Of a stretch of DNA of 20,398 nucleotides, positions 1 to 8,059 are shown one piece after another. This DNA is from Rickettsiales bacterium (lineage in GTDB: Bacteria > Pseudomonadota > Alphaproteobacteria > Rickettsiales > JALZUV01), in the NCBI GenBank assembly GCA_023301245.1, contig JALZUV010000191.1, positions 1-20,398 on the forward strand. The letters are read 5' to 3'. Each line of letters begins with the position of its first letter. The first letter of the stretch is position 1. The notes under the pieces were generated by a model. It did not search any database. It saw only the letters and a program-made list of their open reading frames with translations, and was not told the DNA's origin. A program made the translations under genes and the position numbers.

Positions 1-1
1 A

Positions 2-1336
2 GCGCATTACGTAACGCCCGATTCGGTGCTCGATAAAGAGGCGCTGAAACGTGGGAACTCCACCTATTTCCCTGACCGTGTCGTGCCGATGTTGCCCGAG
101 GCGCTATCGAATGGTCTTTGTTCGCTCAACCCTGATGTTGACCGCTATTGCCTCGCTGTGCATCTCTATATTGATGCGGATGGCAAGCTAACCAATCATC
201 AATTTGTGCGCGGCATTATGCGCTCGCACGCACGGTTGACTTACGAGCAAGCGCAAGCGCAGTTTAATGCGAAGAAAGGCGAAATGCTGCCGCAGCTTAC
301 CAACCTTTACGGCGCTTATATTACCTTGCTAAAATCGCGCGCAGAACGTGGCGCGATGGAACTGGATTTACCTGAATATAATATCGTCATTGGCGATGAT
401 GGCGGGGTTGCGAAGGTTGAAAAACGCATGCGCCTTGATAGCCATAAGCTGATTGAAGAATGTATGGTGACGGCCAATATCGCCGCCGCCATCACGCTAG
501 AGAAACATCAATTGGCAGGCGTGTACCGCGTGCATGAGCCGCCGAGCGACGATAAGGTGGGCGAGGTGAAACACTTCCTCAAAAGCATGGGGTTTTCGCT
601 TAGCCCTACGCCTACGGTTAAAGATTTTAACAAACTACTGGGCAAAGCACGCGGCACGCCGATGGAAGCGCTGCTAAGTGGTGCTATTTTACGCAGTCAA
701 ATGCAGGCGCTTTACTTGCCGAATAATCTGGGACATTTTGGGTTGGGTTTAACGCATTATTCGCATTTTACCTCCCCCATCCGCCGCTATTCAGATTTGA
801 TTACGCATCGTGCGCTTTGCGGATTTTTGGAAGGCGAAAAGAAAAGTCGTGTGGGGCCTGAAGGCGAAATTTTAGCCTCAATGGCCGATCATATATCGAC
901 CACCGAACGCCGTTCGATGCTGGCCGAACGCGAAGCGCGTGATCGCTTTATCACCGCCTTCATGGCCGATAGTGGCGATGCGAAATTTGAAGGATTCATT
1001 ACAGGTGTCGGCAATTACGGCGTGTTTGTGACCTTAAGCGAAACAGGCGCAAGTGGCCTTATTCGCGTAAGCGACTTAGGGCGTGATTATTACGTGCTAG
1101 AAGAGAAGTTACATTGCTTGATAGGCCGCGACAAAGGCGAGCGCTTCCAATTAGGTCAGCGCCTCATTATTAAACTTAAGCAGGCCGATGTCCAAATGGG
1201 TTCCCTAAGTTTTGACCTCGTGGAGGCTGATGCACCACCCGAAATGGATTTCATTCCCACCAGCCGCCCACCCAAACGCCGCCGTAACGATACTAAGGGA
1301 AAGAAAAAATTCCATAAGGGGAAGAAGAAACGTTAG
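2..1336 (+). CDS. rnr: Ribonuclease R, 5'-truncated by window edge
   Basis: 3'-to-5' processive exoribonuclease that degrades structured RNA in the cytoplasm. The reading frame is open from base 2, so the gene enters from outside the window; the GTG at 26 is an internal codon, not the start. Visible parts are the second half of the RNB catalytic domain, with the family signature HFTSPIRRYSDLITHRAL at 764-817, then an S1 RNA-binding domain (about 992-1225, starting FEGFITGVGNYGVFV) and a lysine/arginine-rich tail ending PKRRRNDTKGKKKFHKGKKKR-like from about 1260. The catalytic aspartates of the RNB domain would lie upstream of the window. About 444 residues are visible, against a usual total of 700-800. 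The basic tail after S1 is typical of RNase R and distinguishes it from RNase II. The next gene follows after 40 bases on the same strand. Confidence 0.93.
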   Translation, partial: AHYVTPDSVLDKEALKRGNSTYFPDRVVPMLPEALSNGLCSLNPDVDRYCLAVHLYIDADGKLTNHQFVRGIMRSHARLTYEQAQAQFNAKKGEMLPQLTNLYGAYITLLKSRAERGAMELDLPEYNIVIGDDGGVAKVEKRMRLDSHKLIEECMVTANIAAAITLEKHQLAGVYRVHEPPSDDKVGEVKHFLKSMGFSLSPTPTVKDFNKLLGKARGTPMEALLSGAILRSQMQALYLPNNLGHFGLGLTHYSHFTSPIRRYSDLITHRALCGFLEGEKKSRVGPEGEILASMADHISTTERRSMLAEREARDRFITAFMADSGDAKFEGFITGVGNYGVFVTLSETGASGLIRVSDLGRDYYVLEEKLHCLIGRDKGERFQLGQRLIIKLKQADVQMGSLSFDLVEADAPPEMDFIPTSRPPKRRRNDTKGKKKFHKGKKKR

Positions 1337-1376
1337 AATTTGTGGATTATATCGTGCGATATGCTATGAAAAACCT

Positions 1377-1712
1377 ATGAAACGTGAAGCGCTTATTTAT
1401 CGTCCTGCCAAATCTGCTATGCAGTCGGGCACTAAGAATATGAAACAGTGGAAGGTGGAAATCCGCAACCACGATGGTAAATTTGTTGATCCGACCATGG
1501 GTTGGATTGGCAGTACCGATACGACACGCCAATTAAAGCTGTCGTTTAAAAGCGAAGAAGAAGCAATTAAATATTGCGAAAGCAAAGGCTTGGCTTGGGA
1601 TATCGCAGATGGAAATGAGCGTAAATTTAAGCCGAAATCTTACGCAAATAACTTCGCAACAGCTAAGCGTCGCTATTCAGACATCGCTTCTGAACGAAAA
1701 ATCGACCTTTAA
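1377..1712 (+). CDS. ETC complex I subunit, NDUFS4-like (111 aa)
   Basis: Homologue of the mitochondrial 18 kDa (NDUFS4/AQDQ) accessory subunit of NADH:ubiquinone oxidoreductase, found almost only in alphaproteobacteria and mitochondria. It is peripheral to the matrix/cytoplasmic arm of complex I. The family pattern is visible: ALIYRPAKSAMQSG near the N-terminus, then a tryptophan-containing strand, DPTMGW, a region of the type SFKSEEEAIKYCESKG, and a C-terminal KPKSYANNF. The frame is open further upstream (to 1212, inside rnr), but the ATG at 1377 is chosen because homologues begin only a few residues before the IYRPA motif and the upstream frame overlaps the RNase R tail. The ribosome binding site is weak. 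The complex I core genes are not in this window, so it stands apart from the nuo cluster. Confidence 0.88.
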   Translation: MKREALIYRPAKSAMQSGTKNMKQWKVEIRNHDGKFVDPTMGWIGSTDTTRQLKLSFKSEEEAIKYCESKGLAWDIADGNERKFKPKSYANNFATAKRRYSDIASERKIDL

Positions 1713-1734
1713 ACACTCACGATAATTGTAAAAT

Positions 1735-1755
1735 AACCTCATTTAATGGGGTTTT
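1735..1755 (+). terminator. Possible weak intrinsic terminator after the NDUFS4-like gene
   Basis: AACCTCAT (1735-1742) can pair with ATGGGGTT (1746-1753) with one G-U wobble and a 3-base loop. Only four T residues follow before GG, so termination would be weak. It lies 22 bases after the stop codon of the NDUFS4-like gene. Confidence 0.35.
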
Positions 1756-1782
1756 GGTCATATTTCTGTAACCTTTTGTTGG

Positions 1783-1818
1783 TACTCTTAATCTATAGAA
1801 GAGTAACGAAAAGAGTAA
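1783..1818 (+). promoter_or_regulatory. Inverted and direct repeat in the leader of the DUF2610-like gene
   Basis: TACTCTT (1783-1789) and AAGAGTA (1799-1805) form a perfect 7-base inverted repeat with a 9-base spacer. AAGAGTA occurs again at 1811-1817, where it contains the probable ribosome binding site of the gene starting at 1823. The element could be an operator, or an RNA hairpin in which either AAGAGTA copy pairs with TACTCTT and so changes access to the ribosome binding site. The sequence is directly visible; the regulatory role is inference. Confidence 0.35.
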
Positions 1819-1822
1819 GTGC

Positions 1823-2122
1823 ATGAAAAAATTCAAAATTCCTTGTGATTTTAATGGCCAAAAAGTGCCATTCGATTTGTATGTGGGCGAACCACGCGAT
1901 GACCGTCATCCGCTAGCCAATCAGCAAAATTGGTTATCGACTGAACGCGGTGGCTCTATCCCTAAAGAAGTAATGGATAGCTTTGATAAGCTGCATAAAA
2001 TTGCGATAGAAAATAACGTGAGCTTTGAAGAACTTTGCATGTATGCGCTAGGTAGTGCGGCAGAAGGCGAAGGGGCAGCGGAAACTCCGCAAGTCGAAGC
2101 TAGTGCTGAGCAGGGTATATAG
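1823..2122 (+). CDS. DUF2610-like small protein (99 aa)
   Basis: Small soluble protein of unknown function. The order of motifs (MKKFKIPCDFNG, FDLYVGEPRDDRHPL, WLSTERGGSIPKEVMDSF, LHKIAIENNVSFEELC) fits the DUF2610 family as I remember it from Rickettsiales and other alphaproteobacteria; the assignment is from memory, not a search. The last 20 residues are low-complexity, acidic and alanine-rich, and are probably disordered. There is no signal peptide or membrane segment. The start is the first ATG after an AAGAG ribosome binding site (1811-1815, 7 bases upstream). The next gene starts 7 bases after the stop, so the two are probably co-transcribed and may function together. Confidence 0.78.
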   Translation: MKKFKIPCDFNGQKVPFDLYVGEPRDDRHPLANQQNWLSTERGGSIPKEVMDSFDKLHKIAIENNVSFEELCMYALGSAAEGEGAAETPQVEASAEQGI

Positions 2123-2129
2123 TAATTAG

Positions 2130-3737
2130 ATGGCGGCTTATGATGGTAGTGATTATGATGGCATAAGACTGGGCTCCCGCCCCGGCGAGTTTGAGGGCGA
2201 GGATTCTTTCGGCGCCTATGCCTCGCAAGAGCTAGACGATGACTTTGGCGATGCTTTTCATGATGATGAAGAGCTGCAGCTTGAAGAGAATCGTACCTAT
2301 CGTGGGGGTGTCGTTAAGTCTGCCAATTTAAGTGATGATATAGGGGATATGAAAATTCCTGAAGCGATGCTTGACCACATCACAGGTGAAAAGCGCATAT
2401 CATATTCTAGCCATGCAAATCTTGTGAGAGATAAAGCCCACAACCTTAGCTATGATGCAAATAAGTATAAATTATTTGACTGGGAAATTAGCGATTACTT
2501 AAAAGATGACCGCCGCCACGAGGCAATTGATAATGCTTCCAACCAATATTATAAGGCCTATGAGCCGTTAAGACAGAATGTTGCAATCTTGCGTAATGCA
2601 CTTTACACGCAGTATTTTCCCGATGGTGAATATAATGCTAGCGACCCTAACGATGTGGCTAAGGTTATAAAAATTAAGGAAATTTCTCAAAAAATTGGCC
2701 ATGAGCTTAAATGGCAATCGCGTTTTCAGTGGGTTTATAATGTAGCCACATTGAATTTTTCAGAAAGCGATTTGAGCATCAAGCGTTTTGGTAAATATGG
2801 TGAGAAGGATTCTGGCGCGCAAGATCTCTATAAGATGCTTTATAACAAACAAGAATCTTTAAATTTGAACCCTATTAAATGGATGATGGGCAAGGCTAAT
2901 CGCTACGATTGGGAATTACCGCCCCCTGAAGAATCTGTTTTTAGTCAACGAGATATGAAGCAGATAGAATTTAACGATGAGCGTGAGGGCGAAATGGGTA
3001 TTGAAAACTGTGGCCCAACTTTATGCATGAAAGCATTGGCCACCGAAGGCATTGCCGCAAAGTTGAAAACAGGGCTGGTTACTGAAAATATTCAAGCGAT
3101 GAATGGCGAGCAGCGTGAAGAATCAGTAGAGTTAGGCCGCGAGATTTTACGTAAGTTACGCGATATTACGGCAAGTCGTTCCAAGCGTGTACATGAGGGG
3201 GTAGATCATAAACGCCAAGATCTTGAACGTGCCAATTTGGCGAATGGTTTGGCCGAGAATTATTTACACCTCTATCAAGATTTACTAAAGCGCGACCCTT
3301 CAATTGGGCAAGATTCAACCTTTGAACGCGCACGTATTGCATTAGGCAAATTAGGGCATTTTAGCATGCTCCATGCGTTAGATAATAGCAGCCCTGAAGA
3401 GCGCAAAGAGTTGCAAGCGGCTTACAATCAATTGCCGCAAGAATATAAGAAAATCTCGCAAGATAATGAGGCAGATTTAATACGCGATGTTGAAGTGGCG
3501 ATGGAAGAAATGTCCCGCCTTCAAGGGGTTGGTCATCGTGCTGCCCCTGAAGTAAAATCATATGCGCAAGCAGCGGTGAAGAATTTACATAACACAATGA
3601 GCAACCCACGCATTGGCGCAGCCAGCGCTAATATTGTCGATAAGGCTGCAGAAGTAGGCAAGTTAAATGAAGGTCGGCAAGCGAAGGTTGTTGAGATGAA
3701 TAATTCTCAAAACCTTGGCTCGCAACATCGTGCTTAA
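2130..3737 (+). CDS. Unassigned 535-aa soluble protein with acidic N-terminus
   Basis: I do not recognise this protein. Residues 1-55 are strongly acidic and low in hydrophobic residues, so probably disordered. The rest is rich in charged residues and looks mostly helical, with no signal peptide and no membrane segment. The few cysteines include a pair in NCGPTLC, near residue 295. No catalytic motif is evident. The start is firm at its upstream limit: the codon before the ATG is an in-frame TAG. No good ribosome binding site lies within 12 bases, which together with the 7-base gap to the DUF2610-like gene suggests translational coupling. Its TAA overlaps the stop of the convergent TRAP permease gene within CTTAAG. 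Length and codon use look like those of neighbouring genes, and the frame is uninterrupted over 1.6 kb, so it is very probably a real gene. A secreted effector or a structural/scaffold protein is possible but unsupported. Confidence 0.85.
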   Translation: MAAYDGSDYDGIRLGSRPGEFEGEDSFGAYASQELDDDFGDAFHDDEELQLEENRTYRGGVVKSANLSDDIGDMKIPEAMLDHITGEKRISYSSHANLVRDKAHNLSYDANKYKLFDWEISDYLKDDRRHEAIDNASNQYYKAYEPLRQNVAILRNALYTQYFPDGEYNASDPNDVAKVIKIKEISQKIGHELKWQSRFQWVYNVATLNFSESDLSIKRFGKYGEKDSGAQDLYKMLYNKQESLNLNPIKWMMGKANRYDWELPPPEESVFSQRDMKQIEFNDEREGEMGIENCGPTLCMKALATEGIAAKLKTGLVTENIQAMNGEQREESVELGREILRKLRDITASRSKRVHEGVDHKRQDLERANLANGLAENYLHLYQDLLKRDPSIGQDSTFERARIALGKLGHFSMLHALDNSSPEERKELQAAYNQLPQEYKKISQDNEADLIRDVEVAMEEMSRLQGVGHRAAPEVKSYAQAAVKNLHNTMSNPRIGAASANIVDKAAEVGKLNEGRQAKVVEMNNSQNLGSQHRA

Positions 3738-6337
3738 GCCGCTTTCGCAACTGCCACACCATCGCCATCCTTAGAGCGTTTCATTTGAATCCACGTGATA
3801 AGCCCTAGCAGTAAGAATGCAGGGATATACGGCCATTGTCGTGCAGGTTGAGCCTGTGGTATACCCACTTCAAGCAACTGATTATCCATAAACATTCCTG
3901 CTTTTTCAGCGGGGCCATTAAAGGCAGTTTCTTCAACAATAACAGCTTCATCTTCGTACATTAAGGTTACACCTAATTGCGCAAGGCGGCTTTCGCCATC
4001 AGCAGTTTTCTTGCCCATTGGTAGTAAAATATAATGCTCGATAGGTTCGCCAATAGCATCTTCACCCTTAATTTTAACGCGAAGTTCTGCATCATCTGGC
4101 AGGTTGCCGATAGAGTCTGAAATCGTAATAGGAGCAATGTAATCGTAAGGTGGGTAGATCATATCAATCCATAATCCAGGGCGGAATAAGGTGATGGATA
4201 CAAGCAATAACGCCAGTGATTCCCATAATTTACTACGAACTATATAATAGCCTTGTAATACGGCGGTAAGCAGCAAGATGGCAATTGTAGCATAGGTAAA
4301 TACCCATAGCCCGTGCGCTATAGTATCGACTCCAATTAAGAGAATATCAGTGTTGAATAGGAAGATGAAGGGCAAGATTGCGGTACGAATAGAATACCAG
4401 AAGGCTTGTATACCCGTTTTAATCGGGTCGCCGCCTGATACGGCAGCAGCGGCAAAGGAGGCGAGGCCAACGGGCGGAGTAACATCGGCCATAATACCGA
4501 AGTAAAATACGAAGAGATGAATACCGATGAGCGGTACAATGAGACCATGCTTAGCCCCAAGTGTTTGTATCACCCCAACCATAATGCTGGAAACTACAAT
4601 ATAGTTTGCAGTCGTGGGTAAACCCATGCCGAGGATGAGGCAAATAATGGCGGTGAGAATAAGCACCATGATGAGTGAATCACCTGCCAATGCATCGACA
4701 ATTGTCGGCATGATGGTGGCGACACCGGTGAGGGTTACCGCACCCACGATAATACCTGCGGCAGCGGTGGCAATGGCGATTCCCACCATGTTGCGTGCGC
4801 CCATTTCGAGCCCATCGCGTAAATCGGCAAAGCCCGCTTTTATGGCGGTGCCATAATTTTCTGTTTTACGGAAGAAGGCAATAAGTGGGCGTTGAGTTAG
4901 CAGAATAAACACCATCATTACACTCGCGTAAAAGGCCGATAGGCCTGGTGATAGACGTTCAATCATCAAGCTCCAAATGAGTACGACTAGCGGTAGTAAA
5001 AAGTGTAGGCCACTCATGAGAGTTGGTTTTGCATCAGGCAGCGTAACGGATGGATTATCAGGGTCGTCTAGCTCAAGTTCCGGATAGCGCGTGGTCATTT
5101 TTAGCAACATGGCATAAGAGCCAAACACGAGTGCCGCAATAATCCATATCGCATTATCGCCTGCCATTCCTTTAATGAAATTCAGCGCGTAATAAATAAC
5201 CGCACAGACAATAACGAGCGAGGAAATCGTAATACCCCAACCAATCGCACGCTTTTTCATGGTGGTTTCATGCAGGCGTGGTAGCGGCGGGATGCCTGAT
5301 TTTAGCGCTTCCAAATGCACAATATAAAGTAGGGCGATGTAAGAAATAATCGCGGGAATAAAGGCATGTTTAATCACTTGAACATAAGGAATATTTACAT
5401 ATTCAATCATCAAGAAAGCGGCAGCACCCATGACAGGTGGCATGATTTGTCCGTTAACCGAACCTGCCACTTCAACCGCGCCTGCTTTTTCGGAACTGAA
5501 GCCAACGCGCTTCATAAGCGGGATGGTGAAAGTACCCGTGGTGACCACATTGGCGATAGAGGAACCTGAAATTAAGCCGGTAAAGCCTGAGGCTAATACG
5601 GCAGCTTTGGCAGGCCCACCACGTAAATGGCCAAGCAATGCAAAGGCCGATTTAATGAAGTAATTACCCGCACCTGCTTTATCGAGCAGCGCACCGAATA
5701 GAACGAATAGGAATACAAAATCGGCCGACACACCAAGGGCGATACCAAACACGCCTTCAGTTGTGAGCCACATATGCGAGGCTACTTTATTGAAGCTTTG
5801 CCCGCCATGCGAGATAAGTTCGGGCATAAAAGGCCCTGCGAAAATATAGGTGAGGAATACTCCCGCTAATATGACCAACGGCCAGCCGAGCGTGCGGCGA
5901 GTGGCTTCAAGTAATAAACCCATACCAATGCAGGCACTGATGAGGTCGCCTTGGTTTGGCAGGCCAGAACGATTAGCGAGCTCTTGATAGAACACGAATA
6001 AATACATAGCCGCAGCAGTGCCGACGATAGCGAATATCCAATCGAGTGCAGGAACGTAATGTCGTGGTGACGATTTTCTGGCAGGGTAGGCGAGGAAGCC
6101 AAGGAATAAGGCAAAGCCCAAATGCCATGCACGATATTGGTTGCTGTTTAAAACAGGAATGCCGAGCGTTTTATAAAAGAACGGCTCATACACTAATGGC
6201 GAGGCCACCCAAAGTTGGAATAGCGCCCAAGCAACGGCCACCCATAAAAGCAGTTTAGCAGTAAAGCCTGTTGGCTGGCGACCACCACCATCTTGTTCTA
6301 GTAATAACTGCGCTTCTTCTGGGTCTAGCTGACTCAT
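3734..6337 (-). CDS. TRAP transporter fused 4TM/12TM permease (TAXI type) with DUF3394-like tail
   Basis: Membrane component of a tripartite ATP-independent periplasmic transporter, which uses an ion gradient and the periplasmic TAXI receptor to import organic anions. In this type the small DctQ-like and large DctM-like subunits are one chain, here 867 residues. Several hydrophobic helices precede and fill residues 25-700. DctM signatures are GSVNGQIMPPV (292-302), MGLPTTANYIV (571-581) and ADVTPPVGLASF (617-628). Residues about 700-855 match the DUF3394 extension: a helix, a soluble part with a PDZ-like stretch (AFNGPAEKAGM, about 805-815) and a last membrane helix around WPYIPAFLLLGL. The ATG is preceded by AAGGA at suitable spacing. 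The receptor gene lies 38 bases upstream. The substrate cannot be read from the sequence; dicarboxylates and glutamate are known for the family. Confidence 0.95.
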   Translation of the reverse strand: MSQLDPEEAQLLLEQDGGGRQPTGFTAKLLLWVAVAWALFQLWVASPLVYEPFFYKTLGIPVLNSNQYRAWHLGFALFLGFLAYPARKSSPRHYVPALDWIFAIVGTAAAMYLFVFYQELANRSGLPNQGDLISACIGMGLLLEATRRTLGWPLVILAGVFLTYIFAGPFMPELISHGGQSFNKVASHMWLTTEGVFGIALGVSADFVFLFVLFGALLDKAGAGNYFIKSAFALLGHLRGGPAKAAVLASGFTGLISGSSIANVVTTGTFTIPLMKRVGFSSEKAGAVEVAGSVNGQIMPPVMGAAAFLMIEYVNIPYVQVIKHAFIPAIISYIALLYIVHLEALKSGIPPLPRLHETTMKKRAIGWGITISSLVIVCAVIYYALNFIKGMAGDNAIWIIAALVFGSYAMLLKMTTRYPELELDDPDNPSVTLPDAKPTLMSGLHFLLPLVVLIWSLMIERLSPGLSAFYASVMMVFILLTQRPLIAFFRKTENYGTAIKAGFADLRDGLEMGARNMVGIAIATAAAGIIVGAVTLTGVATIMPTIVDALAGDSLIMVLILTAIICLILGMGLPTTANYIVVSSIMVGVIQTLGAKHGLIVPLIGIHLFVFYFGIMADVTPPVGLASFAAAAVSGGDPIKTGIQAFWYSIRTAILPFIFLFNTDILLIGVDTIAHGLWVFTYATIAILLLTAVLQGYYIVRSKLWESLALLLVSITLFRPGLWIDMIYPPYDYIAPITISDSIGNLPDDAELRVKIKGEDAIGEPIEHYILLPMGKKTADGESRLAQLGVTLMYEDEAVIVEETAFNGPAEKAGMFMDNQLLEVGIPQAQPARQWPYIPAFLLLGLITWIQMKRSKDGDGVAVAKAA

Positions 6338-6375
6338 GACTGTCCTTAATGATTAGAATGTAGGAGTGGGAACGC

Positions 6376-7494
6376 TTACGGAGTAGGCGTCACTGCTTTG
6401 ATAGCCTTGGCTTTGATTTTTTCCGCTTCAATAATAACTGCGCTATTATCGTTTGCGGGTTTCATCTCTAGCATTGGGGCAATCGAATCGGCGGCACTAA
6501 CGTTGCCAGCTTTCGCTTTAGCCAATAGACCAGATTCCGTGAAGTAACGATGAGCGCCATCATGCAAAGGCGCTGTGTTGCCATCTAAAATCATTTTCAC
6601 TGGCTCAAGCATAGAGAACACAGGGTGAAGCGTTTTGAAATCTTCAAAGCGTTCAAACACTGCTTTTACTGTTTGGTAAATCAGTTCAGAGTCCACATCA
6701 GCCGAAGATACGAAAGTGGCTTTTACGCCAAAGGTTTTCGTTGGGTTGGCGTTATTTTTATACATGCCACCAGGAATTTCTGCATAGCTGTAGAAAGGGT
6801 TGCCATCAACTAGCTTGCTGATTGGGTCGCCTGTTACGTCAATCATCACTGTATCACAGGTAGAGGTAACTTCTTGAATAGCACCGTTAGGGTGACCTGC
6901 GGCATAAACAATTGCATCGACCTTATTATCGCAAAGCGCTTGACCTTGCTCGGATGCTTTTAGCTCGGATACGAGGGCGAAACTTTGGCGGTTCCAGCCA
7001 TAGGCTTTCATCACTTCTTCCATCGTTGCGCGCATACCAGAACCTGGGTTACCGATGTTTACGCGTTTATCTTTAAGGTCGGTGAAGTTTTTAATGCCAG
7101 AATCAACACGCGCTACAACCGTGAAGGGCTCGCTATGCATTGCAAATACTGAGCGGAGTTTGTCGAATTTACCTTGAGGCTCAAAGTTTCCAGTGCCGTT
7201 ATAGGCATGATATTGCCAATCTGACTGGGCAACCCCAAGGTCGAGCTCGCCTTGGCGGATGGAATTGAGGTTATAGATAGAACCACCTGTAGATTCGACC
7301 GAGCATTTAATGCCATGCTCTTTACGCTTAAGGTTAACGAGGCGGCAAATGGCGCCACCCGCAGGGAAATACACGCCGGTTACACCTGCTGTACCAATGG
7401 TAATGAACTTACGTGCCGCCTCAGCTTGCGTTGAAACGCCGCTTAGTAAAAATGCACAGCTAAGAAAAACAGCGGTTTTTAAAATAAAGTTCAT
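6376..7494 (-). CDS. TAXI family TRAP solute-binding protein
   Basis: Periplasmic substrate receptor for the TRAP permease encoded immediately downstream. The 372-residue chain begins with a Sec signal peptide (MNFILKTAVFLSCAFLLSG, cleavage probably after AEA near residue 26). The mature N-terminus has the TAXI family signature FITIGTAGVTGVYFPAGGAI, followed by C-SVESTGGSIYNL and GELDLGVAQSDW. Later family patterns include VARVDSG and VNIGNPGSGMRATMEEVM. The length is a little over the usual 320-340, owing to a lysine/alanine-rich C-terminal tail (EAEKIKAKAIKA). The start is supported by AAGGGGA upstream. The ligand is not predictable from sequence alone. Confidence 0.94.
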   Translation of the reverse strand: MNFILKTAVFLSCAFLLSGVSTQAEAARKFITIGTAGVTGVYFPAGGAICRLVNLKRKEHGIKCSVESTGGSIYNLNSIRQGELDLGVAQSDWQYHAYNGTGNFEPQGKFDKLRSVFAMHSEPFTVVARVDSGIKNFTDLKDKRVNIGNPGSGMRATMEEVMKAYGWNRQSFALVSELKASEQGQALCDNKVDAIVYAAGHPNGAIQEVTSTCDTVMIDVTGDPISKLVDGNPFYSYAEIPGGMYKNNANPTKTFGVKATFVSSADVDSELIYQTVKAVFERFEDFKTLHPVFSMLEPVKMILDGNTAPLHDGAHRYFTESGLLAKAKAGNVSAADSIAPMLEMKPANDNSAVIIEAEKIKAKAIKAVTPTP

Positions 7495-7501
7495 TAATGA
7501 A
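7490..7501. repeat. 12-bp perfect palindrome over the TAXI start codon
   Basis: TTCATTAATGAA is a perfect palindrome that includes the start codon of the TAXI gene, between its ribosome binding site and second codon. It lies just downstream of the promoter candidate at 7524-7552 and 78 bases from the end of the MarR-type regulator gene, so it could be an operator. A chance palindrome is also possible. Confidence 0.4.
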
Positions 7502-7523
7502 GTCCCCTTGTTATTTGCTGGCC

Positions 7524-7552
7524 ATCATCCGCATTTAAGGGGTGTTTGTCAA
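7524..7552 (-). promoter_or_regulatory. Sigma70-type promoter candidate for the TAXI-TRAP genes
   Basis: On the minus strand, TTGACA (7552-7547) is a perfect -35 hexamer, followed after exactly 17 bases by GATGAT (7529-7524), which matches the -10 consensus at four of six positions. Transcription would start about 20 bases before the TAXI ATG. It lies between the regulator gene and the receptor gene, so the transporter pair could be transcribed independently of the kinase and regulator. Confidence 0.45.
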
Positions 7553-7578
7553 TGAGTTGCCATAAAACAATCAAAAAA

Positions 7579-8049
7579 TTAGAAACTACGGTTCATTTCA
7601 ACAATACAATTAGCCCAGTAACTCTCTAGCTGAATGAGGGTCTCGTTGGTTTTCTGCAAATCTGCGGCAGGCACACGACGTTCGATAAGGGTGCTCGAGG
7701 TTTTATTGTAAAATTCATCCATTGTAGCATAGAGCGCCAAGCCTTTTTCCGACAAGCGTACTTTGCTGGAGCGTTTATCATGCACGGCTTGCTCTTGAAT
7801 GAGATATTCGGACTCGACGAGTTTTTTCACATTATAAGATACGTTGGAACCTAGATAATAGCCGCGATGCGTTAGTTCGCCAATGGTAAGCTGGTCTTCG
7901 CCAATATTATAAAGAATGAGCGTTTGCACGTTATTAATATCGTCAATTTTAAGTGATTCTAGGTGGCTTTTCACCACATCGAGAAATTGACGGTGAAGGC
8001 GTTCAATAAGAAGGATGGTTTCTTCGTAAGTCGATTTAATATCCTGCAT
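7579..8049 (-). CDS. MarR-family winged-helix regulator, LdtR-like
   Basis: Cytoplasmic dimeric DNA-binding regulator of 156 residues. The helical N-terminus (YEETILLIERLHRQFLDVVK) and DINNVQTLILYNIGEDQLTIGEL match the alphaproteobacterial LdtR-like group of MarR proteins. The recognition helix region is YYLGSNVSYNVKKLVE (64-79) and the wing contains the family pattern HDKRSSKVRLSEKG (90-103). In other alphaproteobacteria LdtR affects L,D-transpeptidase and stress genes; whether this protein does so is unknown. The ATG has AAGGAT 7 bases upstream. It follows the histidine kinase gene after 10 bases and precedes the TAXI-TRAP genes, so it may control this cluster, possibly through the palindrome at 7490-7501. 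Confidence 0.9.
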   Translation of the reverse strand: MQDIKSTYEETILLIERLHRQFLDVVKSHLESLKIDDINNVQTLILYNIGEDQLTIGELTHRGYYLGSNVSYNVKKLVESEYLIQEQAVHDKRSSKVRLSEKGLALYATMDEFYNKTSSTLIERRVPAADLQKTNETLIQLESYWANCIVEMNRSF

Positions 8050-8059
8050 AATTTATCCT

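Noticed and set aside
1212..1376. Upstream extension of the NDUFS4-like frame into rnr
   Set aside because: It overlaps the RNase R tail in another frame and adds residues with no match to the family, whose members start close to the IYRPA motif.
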